Source of the DNA: Pyrocephalus nanus | Lineage: Eukaryota; Chordata; Aves; Passeriformes; Tyrannidae | Reading direction: 5' to 3' | Length of the DNA stretch: 64,000 bases | Assembly: GCA_038380795.1 (NCBI GenBank) | Contig: CM076261.1 | Span: 9,988,556 to 10,052,555 of the forward strand | In this document: positions 26,101 through 37,995 of the stretch, piece after piece | Position numbering within the stretch: the stretch's first letter is position 1 | How the letters are laid out: every line of letters begins with the position of its first letter | Notes under the pieces: model-generated | What the model was told of the DNA's origin: nothing | What the model saw: only the letters and a program-made list of their open reading frames with translations | The model's database searches: none | Program-made: the position numbers and the translations under genes

Positions 26101-27159
26101 TTTGCGTGTGTATGTGATTCTTTAAGAAATGGTTGTGAATATTTTTAAGGTTGAATTAGTTTTAATTCTGGAAGACAATTGTCTGTTGACTGGGTGTGGT
26201 AAAAAGAAGGAAAAACACATATATTTTCAGAAGCTGATTGGCTTTGCCACTGAAATTATGACCTTATCAATATTTGTTTAGTCTGGAAACTTGTGTATCA
26301 TAAGGGTGTTTTTTGCATGATGAGAGAAAGTGGGGATATTGCTGGATGCAAGATGGAGGGGAAGCTGACACTCAAGTAAGGCTGTCTCCTTTAGTCCTGC
26401 AGGTAATGTAGCATGCATCAGGACTTTGCTTACTGCACAAGGTGTTCTCCTTCAGTACTAAATCTGCCAACTCAGTAAATCCAAACGTGCTTAATTATCC
26501 TGTTCGTTTTTCTGTAATAGGAGAACTGGGAGAAGCACCTGGATCTCTCTTGTGCTGCAAATATATCTGCACAATTGCTCCAGGCTCATTTCCATCAGCG
26601 TTGCGCACTGCTTGCTTACTTGGAGTTGGGGATCATCAGTTGGCATAGGACTGGCACACAGTTGCAGAAATGCATGCTCCCTGTTTTGAGTTGTAGTCCT
26701 ATGTCCTGTTGGAATTCCTGTTATGGTCCTCTTGCAGTCTTACAGAAACTTGGCTGTGACAGATGTATTATCGTGACTGTGTTAGTGACTGAAGACACGG
26801 TGTGAAAGGGAAGTGAATTTGAGCCCTTGACCCATTGGTTAGAGTGGCTGAACTGGCAATAAAATAAAATGACTGTTAAAGTTCTAATAGCAATTTAAGC
26901 CAAGAGTTACTGGTCTCAGTTCACATGTAGGTCCTCTTAAAATTATCCACCCCTAACATACTGAAGAATAGAATAATAAACCAAAGGCAGTCTGAAACTA
27001 GATTCAGTTGCTAATTATGCTTTAGTTTTTTATTCTTCAAAACCTTTCTCATGTTCAGCAGAAGTCTCTGAGCAGTTCATTTAAACCTTCACACCTTTCT
27101 CATAAATTACTAATTTAACAGTGCAATTATTTTTTTTTTTTTGTTCTGAACTATCCCAG

Positions 27160-27180
27160 AGCCATCATTTCATGATGGCT
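27160..27180. repeat. tight perfect hairpin
   Basis: Nine-base arms agccatcat and atgatggct flank a three-base loop (ttc), preceded about 15 bases upstream by a T-run. No gene ends here, so there is no reason to read it as a functional terminator. Its role, if any, is unknown. Confidence 0.65.
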
Positions 27181-27975
27181 GTCTGAGACAGGTCCAATTT
27201 TGTGGTCTCCAGGGTGGAGAGGTGACAGGGTAATGGACAATTGACATAGAGTGTGACGCACAGTGTTTTAGACAGAGCTCATAGCAGCTTTCCATCCCTA
27301 TGATGCCTCACATACCCTGCTAGTATTCTTTTCCTTCGTGCAAAGATAAAGCCTTTTCATTTTTCCAACTACTTTAATTTGAAATATTTAGGGAAGATGT
27401 CACTGGGGACAAAAACATCATTGTATATTAGTGCAAGAAATTTATAATCATTCTTCCTCATTGAAATCCTGATCTTTGCAGTCTTGTAGTGAATATCTGC
27501 TTTATTACCGACTTCACTCAATACAAAGATTAGGTCCTGGCAAGGAAGAATATGGATTACTCTTCTAAGAGAATATTGCTCAGGGTTTCTTCTTCAGGTG
27601 CTGTATCTGCCTCAGGAAATGAAAGATAAACAAGGTAAAGCCCCACTGACCACTGCAGCAGTGCTAGTTGTATAGTGACTTAATTATTCTCTGTACATAG
27701 TTGATGAGAGATGCTTAGAACCATGACTGAACAACAAAAAAGTGAGTTGTCATGCAAGATGAGACGTAAAAGTGTTTTGGTCTACATTTTCTTCAGAGAA
27801 AAATGTTTGGACTAAATGGAAACGAGCAAGAGCATTATATCTCATCTGATAGCTCTCTGAGTGACACAATTGAAACAGTTTCCATTGAGAAAATCTGTAC
27901 AGATAACAGACATGAATTAATAGTTGATGAGATTTAAAAAAACCTTGACTACTACTTATTCCTTATTCCTTTTTG

Positions 27976-28031
27976 TCTTCTCCTCCTCTTCCTTCTCCTC
28001 CTTCTCCTTCTTCCTTCTCCTTCTTCTTCTA
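27976..28031. repeat. (CTT/CTC)n homopyrimidine microsatellite
   Basis: The + strand is made almost purely of ttc, ctc and ctt units from about 27976 to 28031, with no purine over most of the length. On the reverse strand this is an imperfect GAA/GAG tract. Such mirror-type purine/pyrimidine tracts can adopt triplex DNA, but no function is shown here. Confidence 0.85.
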
Positions 28032-29940
28032 AAATATTTTTACTATCATTATTATTATTGTTACTCTAGATATTCTGAGAAGAGCCAAACAACTTGTCCA
28101 GCAGTATATAGACTCTGGAAACTGCAGCTAAAAAAAGAATTGCAACCTTTTTGTTTGAAGATCTTAGAAAATCTCCTGTGAGTTTTCTGAAGGAAAAATT
28201 TATCAAACTATTACTTAAGACAGCATAATAGTTTTTTCCCCTGGATCTTCTGGTACACAACTTTATGCATTCCTTTCATGCTGCTCCATGTTGGGTGCTT
28301 TATAAGACTTGAGTCTTGAATACTTTGCAAATGTAATAGTGCAGTTCTGTAGGCAGCTGTCTTGTGCAGCAACCAGTATAGCCAGCAAACCTCTTTTCTC
28401 CTGAATATTATATGAAAATAATTGAGGCCAGTCTTCTTGTTTGGCCTGCTGGTTTTGTGTGCAGACATTCAAGTATTAAAACGGAAGCTGGAAAATTGTA
28501 GTACAGTCTGTCAGGAGTGTTCCATGTGTGTGTGGAATGTGTTTTTGTGCCCTGCATTGCCTAATGCACATCATACATTATATAATATATTGTTGATACA
28601 TGGATTCAAAATCAGATGATACTAATTTAAAATAAAAAAAGTGTTTTCTATTGACCTGTGGAAATTTCCACATAAAACAAACCGATGCTTTTTTTTTGAT
28701 GGTTCTGCATTGAGATTTTGAGCTCTACATTGTCCTTGTGTTTAAGAAGTATGAAATGATTCACAGGCTGAGTACTTTATGAAGGAATCCCTGGATCAAT
28801 ATGTCTTAGGCCAGACTTTGCTTCAAACCTTGGCCTACAATGCCTATGCTTTGAGTTTGCAAGGTACTTACCTGTATTTTGTAAAAAAAGAAATTATTTT
28901 ATAAGAAAAGAACATTCACGATTCTTTCGTTAATGAGGTTATGCTTTCCTTGTTTTCCTGTTGATATGTGGCTTGAGAGAGAAAAAATATTTACAAGGCA
29001 CTTGCAGAAATCTTTATGCAAGAGACAAGTTGTAGGCTGCTGATTGCTAGGCATATGATATAAATAAGCTTTAAGTGAAATAAATACATGAAGCCCCATT
29101 AAAGTTGAAGATATTATCGAGAGAGTTTTAAAGTGATTTAAGGAGCAGTCCTCTTTCATCTCTAGGTACTTGTATGAGAGAATGAAATACTTAATGTTTT
29201 TTAAAAATAAGAAGGGGAAAAACATTCCTTTCTTTTTTTAATCTTATTTTTCTGTCTTCCTGTATCTCTCTATATATATTCATAGCATCTTTCCACAATC
29301 TTAATATATATAGGTCACCTTTAGTGTCAAAGAAAGGAGTAAGCAAGATATTTAAAATACACGTTTAGGAGTTGAATTCAGTGAAGCAGAGTTATCATTA
29401 AAATCCATGTGATTAGCCCAAATGTCAAAAATGAGACAGATCCACTAAACTTCACTGTATTATTAGAAAAATGCCTAGCCTGCTTTATCCATTGCCCATT
29501 TCTTTGATGCTATAATTTTAATGCTAGTTTTGTTGACAGTTGAGGTGTTTGAATTCATCCCAATGTTGGTGTCATTGAATAGAATAATGTTTTACCCCAT
29601 TTTTGTCTGATGTAATTGCGCTTCTAAAAAGCTGTAGGCTGGTGATTCTCTGAAGGACCCCAATGTTCTTGGAAATCAGAAATAGAATTAATTATTTTCT
29701 TCAGCTATTCCTTTGTGAGTGTCTCTGTAATACCTGGCATTTAAAAGGTTTGCCCTAACTTAGTTATTTAAGTTTTGCAAAGAACATCATCCTACAGCTG
29801 CATTCCCTAGAAATCACCATGGAAATCAAAAATAGTGTCCTGAAAATAATACTGAGGATCAGGGTTCCTCAGAACAAACTGCATCCATCTCAGCTGACAA
29901 CAGCAGTTCTGCCACAGCTTTGACTTTCAGTAAGAGTAAT

Positions 29941-30200
29941 CACAGAATCATAGAATAGATTGGGTTGGAAAAGACCTCCAAGATCATCAAGTCCAACCCC
30001 TGATCCAACTCCAATTACTATATCATGGCACTAAGGGCCAATCTCTTTTTAAAAACCTCCAGGGATGGTGAATCCACCACCTCTCTGGGCAGGCCGTTCC
30101 AATGCTTGATTACCCTCTCTGTAAAGAATTTCTTCCTAACATCTAATCTAAACTTCCCCTGGCAGAGCTTGAGCCCAGATACTCTGCTCTGTCGTATCAC
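29941..30200 (-). repeat. CR1 LINE 3' end, bird type
   Basis: Read on the - strand, this is a textbook avian CR1 3' terminus. A 60-codon remnant of the reverse-transcriptase ORF ([20 protein letters not shown], then [19 protein letters not shown]) leads into ggggttggacttgatgatct, then tggaggtcttttccaaccca, and ends tattctatgattctgtg at 29941. The element is truncated at its 5' end near 30200. The open frame and good match to the consensus indicate a comparatively young copy. It cannot move on its own. Confidence 0.95.
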
Positions 30201-33200
30201 ATGACTGTTGATGTTTTAGTCACAAGAGAATGTAATTTTTTGTTTTATTAACGGTGTGCTTAATGTATGCTTGTAAAATAAGATTTTTTCATTCTGTATT
30301 TTGAGCTTTGACAAAAATAAAACTGAGTGTCCGAGGTCATATCTGGAACTCCAGAAAACATGTTTAAAACAAAGCCGTATTCTTCTCTCAGAAGTGCTAC
30401 CATTTCAGCTATCAATTTAACAACAGCAGTACATTCTGAAGGCTGTAAATTATTACTGTTATACATGCATGTCTGTTATAAACATCTCTTTTAAGTGGTT
30501 AATCCCATTTTGAAGGCTTTGATGACTGCATGCAATGTAATAAGTACTAGAGTGTGTGTTTACTGTTTTAACACAGGTAGACTTCTCAAAGCCCCTTTAC
30601 ACATAGGTCACTTAAGGAAATTTTTCTTAGGTTTTGTGTAATCCTGATCTATTACGGAAGGGGCTTCTTACCCTTTTGAATGACCTTTTATCAGGGGGTG
30701 TTGTCCTGCTTCTGTCTCTTAGGGAGTAGGGAATGTTTAAATAATTTGCTGTCACCTCAAAGACAGAGTTACTGAATGAAGTGTAGAAAGACATTTTTCA
30801 ATATTATTTCCCCGCTGTTGTTAATTACAGCTTCTCTTACAAGTTTGTTCCTAATCCACTGTACACAGAGTACAAAGGGTCTATGTAAACTGCTGCTGAA
30901 GTACTTTAGGTGAATGCTTTTTGTTTAATATTGCATAGAACGGGTGATGTTTGCAGACTGGAAGCCACGTTTCAGCTCAGACTTTAGAAACTACTGATTT
31001 GATGCACAAACATTAAAATGTACCAACATGTTCACAGTGTTCATTTAAGTGTAGCCTTTGTTTTGTATCCGTAAGTAGCTGAGAGATAAATGGGACTAAT
31101 TAAAAACCAAAGAGCCCTGTATTAGACTACTGTAGAGTTTCTCTCACCTTTGAGTTTGATCTCCAAATATTTGCATGCTAGATTGCTCTTTAACTTGTCT
31201 TGGTAGCCGTTGAACTTCCTTTTTCTTTCTTGAGGATGTGTGATCATTCTTTTTATATTCATCTATCTGAACACAGTGTTTGCTAATCATAAAATGTTCT
31301 TAATCGGTATCCTGGATTTTGGAATGGCATTCTGGATTCCTGAATTCTGGAGGAATGTTTTCCATATGTTAGTATGACATTCAGTAGTAACATATTTTAT
31401 CTTTTAAAAACATACATTCTAATGACAAGGAAAATGAATCCCTTTGGATGGTGTTTCCTAGTGTCTTGACATAATTTTTTAAGCATAAGGATGTTAAATG
31501 AGAGGGATGTTAGGAAGCACTAGCAAATACTTTTTTCCTTTGGTTTTTCTGGAAAACTAGCAATGTGCTGTATCTGACTTTTTTGCTTTGGTATGAATTC
31601 CCTGTTGAGAGTATTCTGAGGAGGGACCAGCACGATGAAACTGACCTTGGTTCAATTATGTTGACATATAAAACCACTATAGATTATCACCATCTTTGAA
31701 CAGATTGGTAATAATGTGCTGGTACAATATTACAAACTACCTCGCCCACACTTAAAACACAATTAGTTGCTCTTGAGTTTCTGATCCTCTGGCTGTTGTT
31801 CTTTCATGGCTCTGGTATGGCTTTGGGTGGTTTTTTGTGTTCAGCACATCATTTGTATGATTATTGACATGCTTTAGCTTGTCATCGATACACTGATAAC
31901 TTGAGCTATAACTGGAGATTGGTCCTAGCCCCATCTCTCATCCCCACCCAAAAAATTCTGTAGGGCTTCTGACAGATATGCAGTGGCAGATTTAAATTAG
32001 ATGGCTGAAATGGTTGTTGCTACTGTCTGCCTATCCTGCCTCTCTGACAGATGTTGCTGTCTCAAGGCTGACATGACTGATCTGCATGTCAGCCACAGTA
32101 GTTTCCAGTCCAGTGTATTAAGATAACCCCCAGATAGAAATAATGTCCAGAACAGCCATAGGCATGAGGTAATGTGTCAGGGTTTTGGGGCTTGGTTTGT
32201 GTCACAAATGTGATGCATATTTTGTCAGTAAAGTCAGCTTTAACCATCAGTGGTACCCCAAGCATGTGTTATGTGGTATGTGTGCCTGGCAGGTGGGCGC
32301 TGCTCGGGTGCGTTGGTGCCCGTGTAAGCTCAACTGAGCTCCTTTTGTTAAAACTCTGTTTAGGAAGAGGCGAGCATGGTTATCTTCCCAAACGTAGCTG
32401 AGCCAGGAGAGTGCCAGGCTGCGTGGATTCCCCCAAACCATGTGTGCAGATGTCAGCTGTGAAGACAAACCCTTACCATCACACCTGGACACCCAGGCAC
32501 CATCAGTTCTCCCTTGGTGCCCCACTCTAGTGTTTTCCCTCCTCACCATCCCAATACTTAGCTTGGGTCAGGTGGTCCCCTGATTCAAACAGACATGCCA
32601 AAAACCTCCTTAGTTGCAATGTAACAGTTGATACAAGATGCTACTACTTTGTAAAAACATAGTCTATGCTGTATGATGCAAATGATTGAGATTAATCTGT
32701 TTCCCTGTAATCTAGGTATTTTTTGCTTATATTTTTTGTTAGATGAACACTGAGGCACAGTGACCTGAGTTAGACACTTTTTAGCTAATTAGACTTTAGG
32801 TGAAATCACTTTTAAAGTACAATACCTAACAGTGATAAGGTATTTACTGCAGGAACATGTAAATCTCTGCGGATGTCAATTGGAGAACATGATCCAGAAG
32901 ATAATAAACTTGTTATTGCTCACATTAGTGTTCATTGAACAATTCAAATGCCATTGAGAAATGAAAGGAGAATTCTGTCCTTTGAAATCTGGAATTCATG
33001 TTGCAGTGGAAGCTCCATAACTGTCCTGCATCTTGACACATAGTAAATACTCATTTCTCCTACATTTTCTGCACATTATGCTCAGGAAGATGTATAAAAA
33101 AGTACTTTAATCCATACTAGGTTGACATCCTCTGAACAGCCACCTGAAACACAATATACTCTTGCATGCATTATATATTATATGAAAAGTCCCGTTCCTG

Positions 33201-36200
33201 GATGTATTGTCAGACTCTTCCAATTGCAGGTGAGAATGGTATTTATTCTGTATTTTGGTTCCTTCTAGGAGAGCTAAATTAAAACAGTTCCTGCCCTACA
33301 GGAGTCACAGTCTTAAGTTATCTAACCTAATTTAATAACAGAGAACATAAAGACTGAACTTCTTCCCACCAGTTATCTCCTTTCTCCCAACCCCCAGATA
33401 ATCCTTGGATGTTGCAGTAACTGTTGTGTCCTCATCTGAGCCCATTTTAGGACTGCAGTCAAAACTTAGCAATGCATCTGCGAAGGGACTTGGTTTAGTC
33501 TGTATTTCTCTGGATTCAAAGGTTGTGAAGTTGCCTGATAAAACGGTCTAGTCTCGAGCTATTTGTAATGCAAACAATATTTCAAAGAAAAAACAAGAAG
33601 CTGCTACAGCAACATGATTTTTTATTTTAGATTCCTCTACATATGCAGTACTCTACTAATATGGTAAGTGGCACTGCTTGTGATTATTAAAGATTTCTTA
33701 AGATGAAAACCAACTAAGATAATTTTAAAATATTTACCATAATTCAAGAATTCTTAGAATTATGATTAAGGAGAACGAGATGTTAAGAAAATCTCATCTG
33801 CACATACCCTTCTTATCTGCACTTGCCCATGATAATGACATTGTGCTTGACAAAAATTATAAGGTACATATTTAATGTATTTTTAATCATCTCCTCACGT
33901 AATTTCTCAACTGAAAACGAGAGTGTCATTAGCTGAGTCACCAGAGCTCCTTCCCTCCTTCCCCATACTTGATATAGAAAACGCTGTTAGTACGTATAGA
34001 AATGTCAGAGGGCGGTGGGGCTCCAGAGGGGTTTGTCAGGGCAGGCTCTGGCAGCTGGTGCCCATCCCACCGTCCCATCCAGGAGCAGGGCAGTGGGAGC
34101 ACTGGGGCAGCTTCAGTCCTGGGCATCGGGCACCTCCCTGGGGCGAGGTGATGGGCCAGGACGTGTGCCCACGGGTGGGCCTCACATGCCGTAGCGGACC
34201 CCGCTTTGCCACTGCATTGAACTCCTGGAAACCCATCCCTCATAGGTCATTTCTTCTCATAAGATAGAGTGAGTGTCTGCCGTGGTGCTCTTTGTCCTTC
34301 TCCCTGTGGGCTCTGACCCAAACACCTCATGGGTCAGTGTCAAGACCATGACTCTGCTGAGTTGTTGGTACTGATACAAGTGCCCGAGCTGGGGAGCGCC
34401 AGGCGTGCCATGCTGGGAGGAGATTTTGGCAGAAGCTTTGTGGCTGGAGAGGGTGTCAGGGTGCTTATCTTTACACTCCCACCAAATGTGGAATAAGGGA
34501 CACAGGTTTTGTGGAGAAGTTCTGGTGTTTCAGTGCTCTGTGGGCATAATCGGGCAGAACACTGCCAGATCAGGAAAAGCAAGTGGGTAGATGGGCAGAA
34601 AATGCAAACCTATACTCATACTGCCGTGGTGTTTTATGGAAAGGTAAATAGAACAGATAATTTTTGAAGGTGGCAATAGAAGAGGCTTTCCTTTATTGGC
34701 CTTTTCCTATGCTAGCAGAACTGGCAATTTGGGTGAGCCTGACAGCCTCTGAGATGACCTTGGAGACGCTTGTCTGTTTGTGATGAGTGCTGTGATAGGA
34801 AGTGTTGTCTCCTCGTTCCTGGGGAGACATGCTCAGGGAAGCTGCTGGTTCCCACTGCGAAGCTGTGGAGACTCACTGCGTGGGCAGGATGGAGGCTAAG
34901 TGACAGCAAGTCTCCTGAATTTAGATTCCAGTGTTGATGAAAACTCTTTTCATAATGCCTCAGTGACCTCCAAAAAGAGATCTTTCTTTTCACACCAGAG
35001 ACAGGTATATATGATGAAGAAAGATCACAGGCAGAAACCAACCTCATTGACAAATCTCAAAAAAAGAAAAAAAAAAGGAGGTCTTTTGGTTTCCCCCATG
35101 ACTCCTGGTGTAATTTTGTTACCTTAAATAATTAAGGTAAGCTTGGTGAAATGTCCTAATGCCCTAAAAGTGAACCGAACAACAGATTTCACTACCTGTG
35201 CACAAGAATATTGCTTCCTTTAGCTACTGACATAAATAGTAACTCATTAAAGGGCATAGCTCCCGGCTTTGCCTTAAGAAGAAGATGAAAAGATAATTGC
35301 TGGATAAGCAAGCAGGCATGGGGGACTGCAAGAGCGTAGTAGCTCAGCAAATGAGACTGGTTGTGAACCAGTAACAATCTTCTTTCAATCAGCCTGCTTT
35401 AAAGGCCATAATCTCCCCTGGTCAGAGAAGGTCTCTGTCTCCACGTTGCGTGGCTCCGAGGACAGCCTCGGTCCTGCGTGGGGCCATGGGCATCGAGGGC
35501 AGGCCTCTGGCTGTGGCTTACAGCTCTGCTTCTTACTCTGCATAAGCTGATCCGCTTTCATTTTTGCTAGTATTCTGCTTGGCATTCTTTTTGTGAAGTG
35601 CTTTTTTGTTTTGTAAAGACCTATTTATCCCTCCCTTCCGTGCACCAATGGAGGTTTATTAGATCGTATGGCAGCCTGCCATCCTCCTTATTAACCAAGC
35701 TTTTTCCCAAATAAACGTGTTCCTTGTGTGCATGTCTCCTATTTATGATTTACTTCCCATTAAAAAGCTACAATCTACAATATTAAAAATAATGCACAGA
35801 CAGATGTTTATGAGAGGTTGAACAGGGTTTTATTGTACTGACTCTGGTATTTGTGGTTTATATTTCTTTAATCTGTAGCAAAGTGTGCTTCCTCCCGCCC
35901 TCCCCAATTTACTGCTTCTGTCTCTTATTATCCTTTTAACAGGTGATGATGCCCTTTAAACATATTTTCTTTTAGGCTCTTACTTGCTGCAGTATGAACA
36001 GGAGTATGAAGAAGTATGATGACATACTTAAAAGGAAGTCCTTATGTAAAAAATCAGAAATTAGACCTTTATTCTGGAGACCTAGATCCACCCAGAGGAA
36101 AAGAGATTTTCACCTTCCACTTACTTGACTTCAGTAGGGTATATCACCCTCTGCTGGTCGTGCTGCCCGGGCTGCTGCCAGTCTATTGGATTTTGGGAGA

Positions 36201-37834
36201 GTGCCTTTATGCTTCGGTTAAGTTCCAGACATCACTTAGGATTTCATTTTGTGCATTTGAACCACGTTACTACAGTTTAGTCACAACAATTTGAAATCAC
36301 TGGCTGCACATACACTTTTTTATTTCTTATTTGAATGGATGGAACAGAATTCTGCCCCGGGGTCAGATAATCATCTTAGACCCATTATATAAGTAGCTGT
36401 GACATGCATCATAACAGTGGCCTAAACCACCATATTTTTTCAATATGACACTTCGTTGCTTTTTTTTCTTGGCCTGTGGTTGGACTTACATTAGAAAAAC
36501 AAACAGCACTTAGCTATAATTAAAAATGCCCTATGGTAAGTGGAATGACAAAACAATGGGAATGCTGTTCATATGGGTGAAGTCAAGTGTAAATGAAGTC
36601 TAAAAGAATTAAGTTGAATGCAAGTATAAAATTATCTTGTTGGCTAGGCACAGAAAGTGTAAAATAAGCCTACCCAACACATCAGATCTTGCATTTCACA
36701 ATAAAAAATCTGATCAGGGGAGTTTTTTGTATCATGATGCAGACCTATCTTTAGCTGTTCAACAGAAACATAACCTTCAATTAACTATTTGAAACTATTT
36801 GAAATGAAGTCATATTAATTGATAATTGTATTTAATTATACATACAAGGATCTACCTTGAAAATGTAATATACTTATTTGTACTATTTGCGTGAAGTTTC
36901 TAAAAATAGGAAATGCTCATAATAGTATTCTTAGCATTCCTTTTTTTTTCAGGGTAGTCTAGTTCTACCTGGAAGTATGTTTATTGAAACTTTAGGTTGA
37001 AGAATCAGTATATCATAAAGATAAATTTTTTAATTATGCTCCAGACATAATTATGAACATAGTAAGACATAATTATAAGAAGGGTTAATTTTTTTTCAAC
37101 CTCCAGTAGCTGTCATCGTGCTTCAGGTTTAGCTCTAGTGAGAATCTTGCTGACCAACCGACTGATGTTTCAGTAATTGCCACTTGAAAATGAAAAGGGA
37201 AACTGTCTAGCTTTGAAACATTATTCATGAAAGAAGGATCATGCTGGCTTGTTTTCAGAACAGGAGCTTTTACCCCTGTTCTTGTCTAGACAGGCCAAGT
37301 ACAAGACTTTGTACTGAAAAGGGCTCTCTGGTGTGTCATTAGGCATATTGGTCTAGTCTGGACTGGTCTGGATTTCCCTGTCGGATCGTTTTGAGGTCTC
37401 TCTTTGTATTTTGGTACAGACCTCTGCAGGTTTATTTCAGTTTGATGAAACTAATATTTGCTTTCTACTGTCTCTGTCAAGCTGAATTTTGAATCCACCT
37501 TGCATTACAAGGAAGGGTTCTTTTCTGGTTTTAGTAAAAGCACACACTGTTTAAATGCATTTACTGTGCAAACTAATTTAAGGCACTGAATTTTCATTTA
37601 CAAGTTACAAATATCAGATGGTAAGTATATTCCATGTTCAAAAGTATCTGTATATTCATTGAATAATCTGTTTAATTAATTTGTCCCATTTCTACAATAC
37701 ATATTTCCTTTGAGTATTTCCTTCAGACTTCAACAGAATGTGATTATGCAGGCTAAGTTTTGCACTTTCGTGTCCTCCATTAGATATTAAATTTTTTTGG
37801 ATATAGAAGTTATTTTTGCACATGCTTGTGTGAG
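30201..37834. other. intron, no gene recognised; contains GC-rich block near 34 kb
   Basis: Mostly AT-rich intron. Around 33980-34600 the sequence becomes distinctly G+C rich, with frames open on both strands that do not resemble known proteins. A fragment near 33283-33322 (cagttcctgccctacaggag) resembles a motif found in ancient amniote repeats. A homeodomain-site-like AT-rich stretch at about 35640-35850 follows a short GC-rich patch at about 35440-35520. No exon can be supported. Confidence 0.6.
33980..34600. other. GC-rich block inside the intron
   Basis: The 33980-34230 part is strongly enriched in G and C (for example ggcggtggggctccagaggg) relative to the AT-rich surroundings. Both strands are open for about 100 codons as a consequence. 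I see no splice-bounded exon, no LTR signature and no CR1 similarity. It could be an inserted segment, a regulatory block or simply a GC peak. Confidence 0.4.
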
Positions 37835-37856
37835 AAAAAAAAAAAAAAAAAAAAAA
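37835..37856. repeat. A22 homopolymer run
   Basis: Twenty-two consecutive A residues directly precede the LTR-like repeat at 37861. It may be the poly-A tail of a retrotransposed sequence on the + strand lying upstream, or a simple repeat. The sequence just upstream (37690-37834) was not recognised as a transposed gene. Confidence 0.9.
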
Positions 37857-37860
37857 GGAA

Positions 37861-37995
37861 GTCTCAGTGCTGTGCAGGCACTGCTCAGCAATAGCCAAAA
37901 CACTGTGTGTTATCAACACTGTTTTGGTCCAAACTGCCACCATAGAGGCTGCTGTTATGAAGAAAGTAACTCCATCCCAGCCAGGCCAATATAGG
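37861..37995 (+). repeat. avian interspersed repeat, probably an endogenous-retrovirus LTR fragment (copy 1)
   Basis: It contains the string tgtgttatcaacactgtttt, followed by gaggctgctgttatgaagaa and aactccatcccagccaggcc. These are arranged as in a family common in bird genomes, which I believe is an ERV-L type LTR. A second, inverted copy in this window (59200-59310) shares the same order of motifs. No retroviral gene (gag, pol or env) accompanies either copy. Reading frames of 101 (+) and 148 (-) codons that cross this stretch are a by-product of the repeat and the poly-A run. Confidence 0.6.

Larger units (their letters stand above)
20881..29940. other. intron, no gene recognised
   Basis: AT-rich intronic sequence. 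It holds homopyrimidine tracts at 23100-23165 and 27976-28031, a T19 run at 25172-25190 just after a short TG repeat, and a tight hairpin at 27160-27180. No exon, RNA gene or recognisable retroelement body was found. Translated frames are short and, around the homopyrimidine tracts, dominated by Ser, Phe and Leu. Confidence 0.65.

Noticed and set aside
30018..30200. 60-codon reverse-strand frame that looks like a conserved protein
   Set aside because: It is the C-terminal remnant of the CR1 reverse transcriptase, so it is annotated as a repeat, not a gene.
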